Shown here: piece after piece, positions 17,080-25,122 of the stretch | Layout: the number at the start of each line of letters is the position of its first letter | How positions within the stretch are numbered: the stretch's first letter is position 1 | Assembly: GCA_938083085.1 (NCBI GenBank) | Contig: CALLKX010000012.1 | Location: 62,001 to 126,000 of the forward strand | From: an uncultured bacterium | Lineage (GTDB): Bacteria > Planctomycetota > UBA1135 > GCA-002686595 | Length of the DNA: 64,000 nucleotides | Reading direction: 5' to 3' | Notes under the pieces: generated by a model | The model's input: the letters and a program-made list of their open reading frames with translations, nothing else | The model's database searches: none | What the model was told of the DNA's origin: nothing | Program-made: the position numbers and the translations under genes

Positions 17080-17967
17080 TCAGCTGGCCTCTCGCAGTGG
17101 CTCGCAGGCGTACTCCGCGAGGCTCCGCGCAATGGCGCCGTATCCAAGCTGTTCCGCTCGTTGGCAGGTCCCGTCCTCGACGTTGATCTCCGCGCCCCAG
17201 CGCACGAGGAGCTCCACGATCGGGAGCAGTTCGGCCTCGTCAAAGGGCCGGACCTCTTGGGAGCCACCCTCGAGCCTGAAGTAGGCCCGTGCGGAGATCG
17301 TCGAGAGGAGGGCGCCGCGCCCGTCTGGCGATCGGTGATTGGGGTCGGCGCCGGCCTCGAGGAGGGCTCGGCAGGCGGTCTCGTGCGCTGAGCCAGCTGC
17401 GTAGAGGAGGGGCGTGAACCCATGGTGATCGACGTGGTTCCTCTGGGCCCCTGCGTCGAGGAGGGCGGTGCAGGCCTCGGACCGACCGGCGAGAGCGGCG
17501 CGGCACAGGGCCGTCATGCCGGAGGCACGCTCCGGCAGGTCGACGGGGACCCCGGCCGCGAGCAGCGCGTCGATGAGCTCCCGGTCTCCAGTCTGCGCGG
17601 CGAATGAGAGCGCGTTGCGGCCGTTTCGGTCCTGCGTGGTCGCATCTGCTCCGGCCTCGAGGAGCTGATGGGCGATCTTCGTGTGACCAAGGGCGCAGGC
17701 GATGAGCAGCGCCTCGCCCAGGTCGGCGCCGGCGCTTAGCAGGGCGTCGACAATCTCTGCGTCCCCCATGGCCGCGGCCAGCATGAGGGGCGTCCAGCCG
17801 GACGTCGCCGCGCGGGTGTCCACTGTCGATGCCAGGACCTCCCGGACTTCGTCGGCGAGAACCGCGTCCAGGTCACCGAGCTCGATGGACCTGATCAGGT
17901 GCTTGCCGAGGTCCCTCTCGCGCCTGGGGCGGTCCTCTTCGGCGCGGGTGTGTTTCTTACTGCTCAT
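17080..17967 (-). CDS. Ankyrin repeat protein
   Basis: The 295-residue protein has a charged N-terminus with no signal peptide and then about six ankyrin repeats between residues 55 and 275. Clear units include GWTPLMLAAAMGDAEIVDAL, GRNALSFAAQTGDRELIDAL, GMTALCRAALAGRSEACTAL and GFTPLLYAAGSAHETACRAL. A last looser repeat has VELLVRWGAEINVEDG. Ankyrin repeats bind other proteins, but the partner is unknown. It lies 59 bases downstream of the sigma factor gene on the same strand, so it may be co-transcribed with it. Confidence 0.87.
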   Translation of the reverse strand: MSSKKHTRAEEDRPRRERDLGKHLIRSIELGDLDAVLADEVREVLASTVDTRAATSGWTPLMLAAAMGDAEIVDALLSAGADLGEALLIACALGHTKIAHQLLEAGADATTQDRNGRNALSFAAQTGDRELIDALLAAGVPVDLPERASGMTALCRAALAGRSEACTALLDAGAQRNHVDHHGFTPLLYAAGSAHETACRALLEAGADPNHRSPDGRGALLSTISARAYFRLEGGSQEVRPFDEAELLPIVELLVRWGAEINVEDGTCQRAEQLGYGAIARSLAEYACEPLREAS

Positions 17968-18026
17968 GATTCGCTCCCCGGGAGCGACCTCATCCTGAAG
18001 AGGAAAGAAGCCGCCTCCAACCAGGG

Positions 18027-18833
18027 TCAGTCCCCCGCCATGACGTCGTAGAGCTTCCGGAGGGCGTCTCGTTCGATCTGGCGAACGCGCTCACGGGTCA
18101 GGCCAACGACCTTCCCGATCTCCTTGAGGGTCATCGGCTCGGCTCCATCGCCGAGGCCGTAACGGAGCCTCAAGATCTGAGCCTCGCGCTCGTCGATCAC
18201 TCCGAGGAGCTCATCCAGACGGGAGAGCAGGTCGCGGTGGAGCATGGTCTCCTCCGGATCGACCGCCTTCTCGTCCTCGACGGTGTCCTGGCTCTGGGTC
18301 ATCACGTCCAGGGAGACCTGCCCGGCCTGGTTGGACTCGATGGTGCGCTTCAGGAGGGGCCAGGATTCCCGCGGGATCCCGAGCTCCATGGCGACCTCCT
18401 CGACCGTGGGCATGCGGCCGAGCATGTAGCGCAGCTCGTTGGCGACATTCCTCCACTTGGAGATCATCTCCGTCATGTAACCGGGGACGCGCACGGACTT
18501 GACCGTGTTCGTCAGCGCTCGACGGATGGACTGCTTGATCCACCAGGTGCCGTAGGTCGAAAAGCGGCAGCCGGCCTCGGGGTCGAACTTCTCCGCGGCC
18601 TTCATCAAGCCGATGTTCCCCTCGGCGATGAGGTCCTGGAGGTTCAGACCCCGGTCGTTGTACATCTTCGCAATGGACACCACGAGCCGGAGATTGGCCC
18701 GGATGAGGTGCTCCCGCGCCTCGAGGTCACCAGATTGGACTCGGGCACCGAGCACCTTCTCCTCGTCCGCGGTGAGAAGGGGGACCTCGTTGATCTCATG
18801 GAGATAGGTCTCGAGACAGCGTTCGGCAGAAAT
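18027..18833 (-). CDS. Sigma-70 family RNA polymerase sigma factor, probable ATT start
   Basis: This is a primary-type (RpoD/RpoS-like) sigma factor without region 1.1. Seen in order are region 1.2 (ETYLHEINEVPLLTADEE), 2 (RLVVSIAKMYNDRGLNLQDL, FSTYGTWWIKQSIRRAL), 3 (ELRYMLGRMPTVEEVAMELG) and 4 (LRLRYGLGDGAEPMTLKEIG, LTRERVRQIERDALRKL). The first usual start codon, a GTG at 18755, would cut off region 1.2. Upstream in frame there is no ATG, GTG or TTG before a TGA stop. An ATT at 18833 lies seven bases after GGAG and gives a full 268-residue protein, so I use it. Divergent from the HPr-fusion gene and upstream of the ankyrin gene. Confidence 0.9.
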   Translation of the reverse strand: MSAERCLETYLHEINEVPLLTADEEKVLGARVQSGDLEAREHLIRANLRLVVSIAKMYNDRGLNLQDLIAEGNIGLMKAAEKFDPEAGCRFSTYGTWWIKQSIRRALTNTVKSVRVPGYMTEMISKWRNVANELRYMLGRMPTVEEVAMELGIPRESWPLLKRTIESNQAGQVSLDVMTQSQDTVEDEKAVDPEETMLHRDLLSRLDELLGVIDEREAQILRLRYGLGDGAEPMTLKEIGKVVGLTRERVRQIERDALRKLYDVMAGD

Positions 18834-18991
18834 GGTGGTGCTCCGTGTCGCAGGGGGAATGCGTGTTCAGGGCGCCCCGTGAGGCCCCCTCTACCCACCG
18901 AATCGGACTCTGGTTGGCTCGTTCTTGAGCCCCGAGGTCGATCCCGGTACAGGGTCCCGTAACCGAGATCGTGCTACCCTCCCGCCGGGTC

Positions 18992-20293
18992 ATGGGATCG
19001 TCCTCCAGCAAGCCGGTTGTCTCCGAACAGGACTTCGGCGCGCTCCTCAGGGAACGCGCTCTGGGGTTCCTGACGATCTGCGCCGTGCCCTCGGGGACGC
19101 GGTGGTCCAAGCGGCGTTTCTTCGAGGTGTCGGCGAGCGCGGACGAGCTGGAGTCGTTCCTCGACGATCACGGTGCGCGCACGAACCGAACGTTCTCCGC
19201 GTTCACCGAGCTCGTGGCGTCTATCCGCGGCTTTGCCCTCGCCGGGATGCAGCTCGCTCACCTGGACCGGCGCGTGGACTCCTACGGGGTGGCCGAGCGG
19301 CTGCCCGAAGGAGGCGCTGGGGTGCTCGAGCACATGCGGGAGGCGCTCAGGTTTGTGCAGGATCGCACGGCGCTGTTGATGGGCGCCCTGCTCGAAGAGG
19401 CCAGGGAACGCGGTGTCTCGGACCTTCAGGTTGGGCAAGGCCAGCGCCCAGACGACGCCTTGGAGGCCCCGCCGAGGCTCCCCAACAACGTCGACCTCGA
19501 TCGCATCGACGACGACGATCACCGGATCGCCAAGGTCGCCTCTAACTACCTCGCCGCCTTCGAGATGCTCGACAAGGTGGGCATCGAGCCCATGGTGGAG
19601 GCCGAGCGGCGGGAGGAGTTCCTGCGCGCCAAGTGCAGCGAGGAGACGGCCCGTGTCTGGGAGGCTACCGTGCACAACCTCCAGTCGAGCTACGACACCT
19701 ACGTCAAGAACACCGTGCTTGAGACAGGGGATCCGCGCCTCCCGGACCTCCGCGGCCACGCCTCGGCGGCCCTCCACACCCTCGGGGCGGTGACGTACTT
19801 GACGCACTTCGTCGAACGTCACGAGCGCGGTCTGCGCTCGGACATGGCGGACTCGGTCCTGCAGCGGCTGGTCCCGCGTTCGCAGGTTCGAGATGTGACG
19901 CTGAACCGCCTCCTCGTGAGCGCCCACGCGTTCATTCGGAGCGGCGCTGAGATCGCCTCGTCGCTGCTCCCGAGCTACACAAGGGTCTCCAGCGCGGAGC
20001 TCTGCCTGCGGGAGGGCGTCTTCCTTCACGCCAGGCCCGCGTCCCTGATTGTGGCGATCGTCCAGCACCACGGGACCCCCGTCGAGCTGGAGGTCGCGGG
20101 ATCGAGGTGCAACGCCGGGTCGATCCTCGAGCTCATGGTGGCCATCGGCTCCAATCCCGAACAGCGCACCTTCGTGGCCCACGGGGACGAGCGGACGCTC
20201 CTCGACCTCGAGCGGTTGTTCGCAGCCGATCTCGGCGAGGCCGGGCTCGAGGAGCTCCCCGCTAGCCTCAACTACTTGCGTCAGCGCAAGTGA
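18992..20293 (+). CDS. Unknown helical protein with C-terminal HPr-like phosphocarrier domain
   Basis: The 433-residue protein is unusual. Residues 1 to about 335 are mostly alpha-helical and match nothing I know. Residues from about 337 form an HPr domain: VFLHARPAS with the phosphorylatable His346 and NAGSILELM with Ser377. The His-Ser spacing of 31 equals His15-Ser46 of HPr. The last residues, SLNYLRQRK, follow the domain. The PTS phosphoryl group or HPr kinase might act on it, but no other PTS gene is in the window. An alternative GTG start at 18971 adds seven residues. It is divergent from the sigma factor gene across 158 bases and convergent with the phosphoesterase gene. Confidence 0.85.
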   Translation: MGSSSSKPVVSEQDFGALLRERALGFLTICAVPSGTRWSKRRFFEVSASADELESFLDDHGARTNRTFSAFTELVASIRGFALAGMQLAHLDRRVDSYGVAERLPEGGAGVLEHMREALRFVQDRTALLMGALLEEARERGVSDLQVGQGQRPDDALEAPPRLPNNVDLDRIDDDDHRIAKVASNYLAAFEMLDKVGIEPMVEAERREEFLRAKCSEETARVWEATVHNLQSSYDTYVKNTVLETGDPRLPDLRGHASAALHTLGAVTYLTHFVERHERGLRSDMADSVLQRLVPRSQVRDVTLNRLLVSAHAFIRSGAEIASSLLPSYTRVSSAELCLREGVFLHARPASLIVAIVQHHGTPVELEVAGSRCNAGSILELMVAIGSNPEQRTFVAHGDERTLLDLERLFAADLGEAGLEELPASLNYLRQRK

Positions 20294-20303
20294 GCCTGCG
20301 GGT

Positions 20304-21038
20304 TCAGATCCCGAGGAAGAGGCGGTCAGCCAGCATCTTGGGAAGGCCTGCGCGGACGATCCGGTCCGCCTCTCGCTCGATGTCGTACTCGACCCTGCGC
20401 AGCTCGATGCGCTGAGTGGCCGTGTCATAGAGGGCGTAAGCGGCGCGGCAATCCTCGTCCCGAGGCTGCCCGACGCTCCCGACGTTGACGAGCGCCACCG
20501 TGGTCTCCTCGAGGTTCACCTCTCGATCGATGGTGTACGACGTCCTGTCCGGGGACTCGATGAGTCGCATGATCGTGACGGGGACGTGCGTGTGGCCGAC
20601 GAAGGCGACAGGGCGGTCGAGCGCGTCCAGTGAAGGGTCGGCCTCGGAGGTGCTCTGGATGTAGTCGAAGCGGTCGGGGTCTGGCAGGGTGCCGTGGGCC
20701 AACACGCAGTGGTCCGTCGCGTGGAGGAGCGGGAGGTCAGCGAGCCACTGAAGGTCCTCGCGCGAGAGCTGATCCAGCGTGAAGTCGACCGCGGCCTTGG
20801 CGTTGGCGTTGAAGAGCCGGGTGTCGAGCTCACCGACGCAGGCGGCGTCGTGGTTCCCCTTCACGACGATGGCGTCGCGTTCTTGAAGGAGCCGGATGAC
20901 CTCGCCAGGTGCCGCGCCGTAGCCGACGACGTCGCCCACCTGGAGGATCTGGTCAATGACCTCGCCCTCCAGCGACTCGAGCACAGCCTCCAGTGCAGCG
21001 AGATTCGCGTGGATGTCACCTAGGATTGCGTATTGCAT
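20304..21038 (-). CDS. Calcineurin-like metallophosphoesterase
   Basis: The 244-residue enzyme has every metal motif of the YfcE/MJ0936-type phosphoesterases. These are GDIHAN (Asp8, His10), GDVVGYG (Asp36), GNHD (Asn62, His63), AHGT and GHTHVP. The C-terminal part LVNVGSVGQPRDED is also conserved. It probably hydrolyses phosphodiesters or nucleotides with Mn or another divalent metal, but the substrate is not known. It overlaps the end of the upstream membrane-protein gene by 23 bases. Confidence 0.92.
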   Translation of the reverse strand: MQYAILGDIHANLAALEAVLESLEGEVIDQILQVGDVVGYGAAPGEVIRLLQERDAIVVKGNHDAACVGELDTRLFNANAKAAVDFTLDQLSREDLQWLADLPLLHATDHCVLAHGTLPDPDRFDYIQSTSEADPSLDALDRPVAFVGHTHVPVTIMRLIESPDRTSYTIDREVNLEETTVALVNVGSVGQPRDEDCRAAYALYDTATQRIELRRVEYDIEREADRIVRAGLPKMLADRLFLGI

Positions 21039-21726
21039 GAGTGGGGCGACCGACGTCCCCTGGGGACGCGAGCGCCAAGGCGCCCGCGAACCAGCCTGTC
21101 ATCGGCAGGGCGGCCCCGATCCAGTGAGCGCGGGTGGGGGAGAATTCGAACGACGCCCTCAGGGTCTCTCCCACATCGAACCAGGCGAGGATCGCGTGCC
21201 CCGCCGCCGTCTCGCCTGTCACGAGGCCAGGTACCACGGTGACGAGGCCCACCGCGATCGCGGCGCGCAGGTGGCGCTCCAGCGGTAGTTGCAGGAGGAC
21301 CACGCCGATGACGGCCGCGTGGGCCCAGGCGAGCACAAGCGCGGGGAGCGAGTCCTCCGCTTGGAAGGACACGAGCTGCCAGTCGTAGAACAGATGGGCG
21401 GGGACCAAGGCAAGGAGCCCGGCGCCGGCGCTCACGAGGATCAGGCTGCCGGTCTGGACGGCGATCTTCCCCAGGGGCCCAAGGGGTCTCATGATCCAGC
21501 AGAACTCATTGAGGGGCGAGAGGCTCATGGCCATCGCAGCGAGGCCCCCCATGAATGCAACCTCGTATGCGCCGGTCCAGTGGTGCAGGTCGGCGGTGAC
21601 GAGGCCGAGGGGAAGGAACGTACGCAGCGCGGGCCATGAAAGAAGAAGGGCGGCGACGAGCAGCCATCCGAGCGGTTGGCGCAGGTGGTGTCGGAGGAGA
21701 CCCAAGGTGACGTGCAAGCAACTCAT
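21016..21726 (-). CDS. Hypothetical polytopic membrane protein
   Basis: This 236-residue protein has about six hydrophobic segments (WLLVAALLLSWPAL, VAFMGGLAAMAMSL, SLILVSAGAGLLALVPAHL, LVLAWAHAAVIGVVLLQL, AAIAVGLVTVVPGLV, WIGAALPMTGWFAGALALA). I recognise no family. The layout recalls ABC-2 type permease subunits, but no ATPase is adjacent. The ATG at 21726 begins MSCLHVTLGLLRHHLRQP; the frame is open further upstream without a better start. Its 3' end overlaps the phosphoesterase gene by 23 bases. Confidence 0.6.
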   Translation of the reverse strand: MSCLHVTLGLLRHHLRQPLGWLLVAALLLSWPALRTFLPLGLVTADLHHWTGAYEVAFMGGLAAMAMSLSPLNEFCWIMRPLGPLGKIAVQTGSLILVSAGAGLLALVPAHLFYDWQLVSFQAEDSLPALVLAWAHAAVIGVVLLQLPLERHLRAAIAVGLVTVVPGLVTGETAAGHAILAWFDVGETLRASFEFSPTRAHWIGAALPMTGWFAGALALASPGDVGRPTHAIRNPR

Positions 21727-21900
21727 CCTCCGAGAGCCTAACGCTCCCGTCGGGAATCCAGACATTCGCTATCCTTGATGACGAGCACACATGGCGTCCG
21801 GGGCGGTGTCCCTTGACAGGTGTTGCTCTTGCCCTAGAGTCGCGCGCCGCCTGCTTCGGCTCGCGCGGCAACTCCTCCCTCGCCCCCGATCAAGAACCCC

Positions 21901-22884
21901 ATGGAACGACGACTCGGTCGAGGCCTCGGCTCCCTCCTTGGGCAGCCTGAAGACGGACAGGTAGAGCGCCCGAAGACGGTGGTTCCCCGCGGCAAGGGCG
22001 CTCCCAAGGCGAAGAGCGCCGAGTCTGGCGCGAGCGAGCACACCGTGCCCAAGGGAGCTGCTGAAGACGTTGATGTGGTGGGCCGGATGGTGGAGGTGGC
22101 GGCGATCCGTCGTAACCCAGATCAGCCTCGCAAGGTCTTCGATTCGGAGGGCCTCGAGGAGCTCCGCCTCAGCATCGTCCGGCACGGTGTGCTGCAACCG
22201 ATCACCGTTCGACGGGACGGCAGCGGCTTCGAGATCATCTCCGGTGAGCGGCGCTGGCGTGCTGCCAGGAACGCCGGCCTGGAGGTCATCCCGGCGGTGG
22301 TCCGTGACGATGTCTCTGATGAGGTGAGCCTGGAACTCGCGATCGTCGAGAACATCCAGCGCATGGATCTGGACCCCGTGGAGAAGGCGCGCGGATATCG
22401 CGCCCTGATGGACCGGGTGGGTCTGAATCAGGAGCAGGTCGCGGAGCGCATGGGCATCAAGCGCTCCTCGGTGGCGAATCAACTGCGTCTCTTGGATCTC
22501 CCCGAGGAGGCCCTCGAGGCTCTCAGCCAGGGAATGATCTCCTCGGGTCACGCCAAGGCGCTGCTCGGCCTCCCGGACGCCGATGCGATCCGCAAGGCCC
22601 TTGGCCAGGTGGTTCGGAAGCAGCTGTCGGTCCGCGAGACGGAGCAGCTGACCCGTGGCGGCGGCAAGGTGGAGTCGCCTGAGGGCTCCACGGTCGATGC
22701 GAAGGCGACGACCAGCCAGCCCGCCTGGGTGGGGGAAATGGAGGGGCGGTTGCGTGGAGCGCTGGGTGTGAAGGTGACGCTTCGGAACGGCAGAAAGTAC
22801 CGCGGGTCGATCACCCTCGACTACGCCGACCGCGAGGAGCTCGAGCGCATTTGCGACCGAGTAGCTCCTAAGGACTCAATCTGA
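21901..22884 (+). CDS. parB: ParB/Spo0J chromosome partitioning protein
   Basis: ParB binds parS, slides as a CTP-dependent clamp and is moved by ParA. The 327 residues start with the ParA-stimulating N-terminus MERRLGRGLGSLLG. Then come the CTP-binding GERRWRAARNAG (115-126), the ENIQR box (150-154), the helix-turn-helix (about 175-200, QEQVAERMGIKRSSVANQLR) and a C-terminal dimer domain. Three perfect parS sites lie within 950 bases downstream. parA itself is 16 kb away. The previous gene is divergent, so parB probably has its own promoter in 21727-21900. Confidence 0.97.
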   Translation: MERRLGRGLGSLLGQPEDGQVERPKTVVPRGKGAPKAKSAESGASEHTVPKGAAEDVDVVGRMVEVAAIRRNPDQPRKVFDSEGLEELRLSIVRHGVLQPITVRRDGSGFEIISGERRWRAARNAGLEVIPAVVRDDVSDEVSLELAIVENIQRMDLDPVEKARGYRALMDRVGLNQEQVAERMGIKRSSVANQLRLLDLPEEALEALSQGMISSGHAKALLGLPDADAIRKALGQVVRKQLSVRETEQLTRGGGKVESPEGSTVDAKATTSQPAWVGEMEGRLRGALGVKVTLRNGRKYRGSITLDYADREELERICDRVAPKDSI

Positions 22885-22933
22885 CTCCCCAGGGGCCACA
22901 ACAGATGGTGGTCCCTCTGCCTGACCCTTCGAT

Positions 22934-22970
22934 GGGCTGTGGGGGGGGGTGTGGAGCGGGGGGGCCTGGG
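22934..22970 (+). other. G-quadruplex-like tract
   Basis: Four G runs, of 3, 9, 7 and 3 bases (22934-22936, 22941-22949, 22958-22964, 22968-22970), lie in 37 bases with short loops. They could form a G-quadruplex on the plus strand. The tract sits about 50 bases after the parB stop. Confidence 0.4.
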
Positions 22971-23010
22971 ATCCTTTTCTGCGTGGGACTTCGACTCGAT
23001 GTCAGTCCAG

Positions 23011-23030
23011 TTGTCCACCTGTTGTCCACT
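23011..23030 (+). promoter_or_regulatory. Two tandem DnaA-box-like sequences
   Basis: TTGTCCACC (23011-23019) and TTGTCCACT (23022-23030) each match TTATCCACA at seven of nine positions. They resemble the TTGTCCACA boxes of other GC-rich bacteria. A third, TTCTCCACA at 23153-23161, matches at eight of nine. Their spacing and closeness to parS suggest an origin, but this is inference. Confidence 0.35.
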
Positions 23031-23195
23031 GTCTGAGTCGATCCCTCGCTGGTGAGCGACTCACGGCGGATCGTGGTTCTGACCCCCTTGAGGGGGGCTT
23101 GTGTGGCCCTTTCTGGGATTCGGAGAATCGGCGGAGGTGCGATCGCGCTGGGTTCTCCACAATTTGATCGGGGCTGGGGCCGGGTCAGAGATCGA

Positions 23196-23211
23196 TGTTC
23201 CACGTGGAACA
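23196..23211. promoter_or_regulatory. parS site 1
   Basis: The perfect 16-bp palindrome TGTTCCACGTGGAACA matches the widely conserved parS consensus TGTTNCACGTGNAACA. It is the ParB loading site. It lies 312 bases after the parB stop. Confidence 0.95.
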
Positions 23212-23438
23212 AATTCACCTACTGCCTTGGTTTGCGGTCGCAAGTTCAGGGTGGCGCCCGGCTTGGCTTCCCTTCGGCCGTCCACCGTCTGGGGCCCGAC
23301 CCTCGTCGGGGTCCTCCATGGAATGCCCGGGGGTGACGGGTGCAGCCAGCGGGTTCTGCAGGGGCGAGTCCCATCACATGAAACGCGTCGCGTCAGGGGT
23401 GGCCACCATCAAGGGGTGCTCTCGCTCCAGCAAGCCGA

Positions 23439-23454
23439 TGTTCCACGTGGAACA
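23439..23454. promoter_or_regulatory. parS site 2
   Basis: A second perfect copy of TGTTCCACGTGGAACA lies 243 bases from the first. Confidence 0.95.
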
Positions 23455-23815
23455 TTCGTGAACGTGAGGGGGGGCTCCGCGATCGCGGCCTGGGCTTCAG
23501 AGGCGGCGTACCGTGGCGGAGAGGGTGGAGGGGCGCTTCACCTGGATCGGGCTGCTCCTCGTCGATTGTGGGCACTGGGGCGAGCTGGCTGTGGTCGTCA
23601 TCGAGGCTGCCCGATGGTTGGAGGATGCCACGTTGGAGGTCGAAGCCTCTTGCCTCTGAGCGACCTAAGCGGACCTGAAGTCGTCTTCAGTCTCGAACCG
23701 TCGATCGTGCCAACGGGTGGTTGCTGCCGGACCCCGGCGCTTCTCGGTGGCTTTCGGGGTGGTTCGCCTTCGGAGTTGGTTCGTGGCGTCTCCGGGTCAC
23801 GCCGCTGTAGGTGCA

Positions 23816-23831
23816 TGTTCCACGTGGAACA
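23816..23831. promoter_or_regulatory. parS site 3
   Basis: A third perfect copy of TGTTCCACGTGGAACA lies 377 bases after the second and 124 bases before the end of the isomerase gene. Confidence 0.95.
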
Positions 23832-23891
23832 TTGACTCCGCACGGACTCCATGAGCTCCGGTCCCCTGGGCGCGCGGGGGGGGCCGGAAAC

Positions 23892-23931
23892 GAAGAAGGG
23901 GCGGTGGACCCGTGTCCACCGCCCCTTCTTC
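23892..23931. terminator. 18-bp hairpin, probable terminator
   Basis: The arms 23892-23909 and 23914-23931 are perfect complements with a four-base CCGT loop. It lies 24 bases past the stop of the minus-strand isomerase gene. The arm ends are TTCTT/AAGAA-rich, giving a short T-rich tail. Confidence 0.65.
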
Positions 23932-23955
23932 TCGAGCCGGAGCTCGTTCAACCGC

Positions 23956-24951
23956 TCAGAGGATCCGCGAACTGATGATCGTCACCGGCTCGACGGGGGC
24001 CTCTGCCTTGTCCTCTCGGATCTCCCCGTTGGAGGCGTCCTTGATGAGATCCAGCCCCTCCAGGACCCTTCCGTAGACGACGTAGTTGCCGTCGAACTGA
24101 TACTGCGGGGAGGCGGTCAGGAAGAACTGGCTTCCAGAGGAGTTGACAGCACCTGTCACCTTGGCGGCGGAGAGAACGCCCTCCGCGTGGATGAGGCCCG
24201 ATTTCTCGGCCGGAATGGTCTTGTCGGGCCCGCCAAGGCCCCAGGTGCTGGCGTCCTCGTCCCTGGAGTTGGGATCTCCACCCTGGATGAAGCCGCCCGG
24301 CTGGACGCGATGGAAGCGGGTGCCGTTGTAGTACCCCTCCTTCACCAGCTTGAGAAAGTTCGCCGAGTGCCCCGGGGCGGCGGCGCTCTCCAAGCCCACG
24401 ATGATCGGCCCGAGCTCGGTCATGAGCTCGACGCGCGGGGAGCCCTCCGGGAGAGGCGGGTTCTCGAAGATGCTCGGGTGCTCCAGCGTCCAAGCGGCTT
24501 CCTGCGCGACGCTCGCCTCGAGGTGAGCAAGAAGCGACTGGCCAGAACCGTCAGGGCCGATAGGGAACTCGAGTGTGCCCAGAAGAGCGGGGGACAGCTC
24601 CTGAGCGCTTTGGAGGGCGACCGTGGCTTCCTCGTACTCCCGTTTCACCAGGTGGGTCTGGGCCAGATCCATGTACGCCCAGGCAGAGACCGTGGCCGAC
24701 GGGTTCTTGGCGGTCAATGCATTCAGCATCGCCACTCGGTCCTCCGAGATGTTGGCTTCGTAGAGCTCGCCCCACACCGCCCGATCGGACTCTGTGGCGG
24801 CCTGTGAGGCGCTCTGGGTGTACAGGATCGCCGCCGAGGCCACGGCCAGGACCGAGAGTGCCGGCCACTTGTACTTGAAGACCAGTGTCGCGAAAGCGGA
24901 CTGCTCTTCCTGGGCGATCGTGATTTCGGTGGCAGCTTTGTGCTTGGCCAT
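23956..24951 (-). CDS. Membrane-anchored cyclophilin-type peptidyl-prolyl isomerase
   Basis: The 331-residue protein has a short cytoplasmic N-terminus and one transmembrane segment (about 30-46, PALSVLAVASAAILY). A region of about 110 helical residues like a TPR pair (AWAYMDLAQTHLVKREYEEA) follows. The last roughly 165 residues form a cyclophilin domain: NFLKLVKEGYYNGTRFHRVQ, GGFIQGGDP and SGSQFFLTASPQYQFDGNYV, with GRVLEGLDLI. It should catalyse proline isomerisation outside the inner membrane. The frame stays open upstream to 25446, but the MAKHKAATEI start fits. It is divergent from the next gene. Confidence 0.88.
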   Translation of the reverse strand: MAKHKAATEITIAQEEQSAFATLVFKYKWPALSVLAVASAAILYTQSASQAATESDRAVWGELYEANISEDRVAMLNALTAKNPSATVSAWAYMDLAQTHLVKREYEEATVALQSAQELSPALLGTLEFPIGPDGSGQSLLAHLEASVAQEAAWTLEHPSIFENPPLPEGSPRVELMTELGPIIVGLESAAAPGHSANFLKLVKEGYYNGTRFHRVQPGGFIQGGDPNSRDEDASTWGLGGPDKTIPAEKSGLIHAEGVLSAAKVTGAVNSSGSQFFLTASPQYQFDGNYVVYGRVLEGLDLIKDASNGEIREDKAEAPVEPVTIISSRIL

Positions 24952-25122
24952 CGTGCTTGCCTGTCTTGCTAGGCGATTCGGGTTTGGGCTGGGGGCCTGG
25001 GCTTCTCTGGGCTCAGAGCAGCCAGGGGGTCTCCCCCCAGGCGCGTGGCCCGGCATTATAGGAGCTATATCGTCCGAGCGGGCAAGCTGCCCGGTTCGCA
25101 TCCTCGTTGACTTGAAGATTCC

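Larger units (their letters stand above)
22885..23955. other. Non-coding centromere (parS) and candidate oriC region
   Basis: This 1.07-kb stretch between parB and the minus-strand isomerase gene holds no convincing gene. It contains three perfect parS sites (23196, 23439, 23816), two tandem TTGTCCAC boxes (23011 and 23022), one TTCTCCACA (23153-23161), a G-quadruplex-like tract (22934-22970) and a strong hairpin at the end. The plus strand is G-rich. The frames that stay open here (for example 23101-23835) lack recognisable protein features. That the region is oriC is inference. Confidence 0.6.

Noticed and set aside
18974-20428. 484-residue minus-strand frame
   Set aside because: It is antisense to the gene with the HPr domain and has no protein-like features.
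23101-23835. Open frame across the parS region
   Set aside because: It contains all three parS palindromes, has no start with a binding site and no recognisable motif, so it is likely non-coding.
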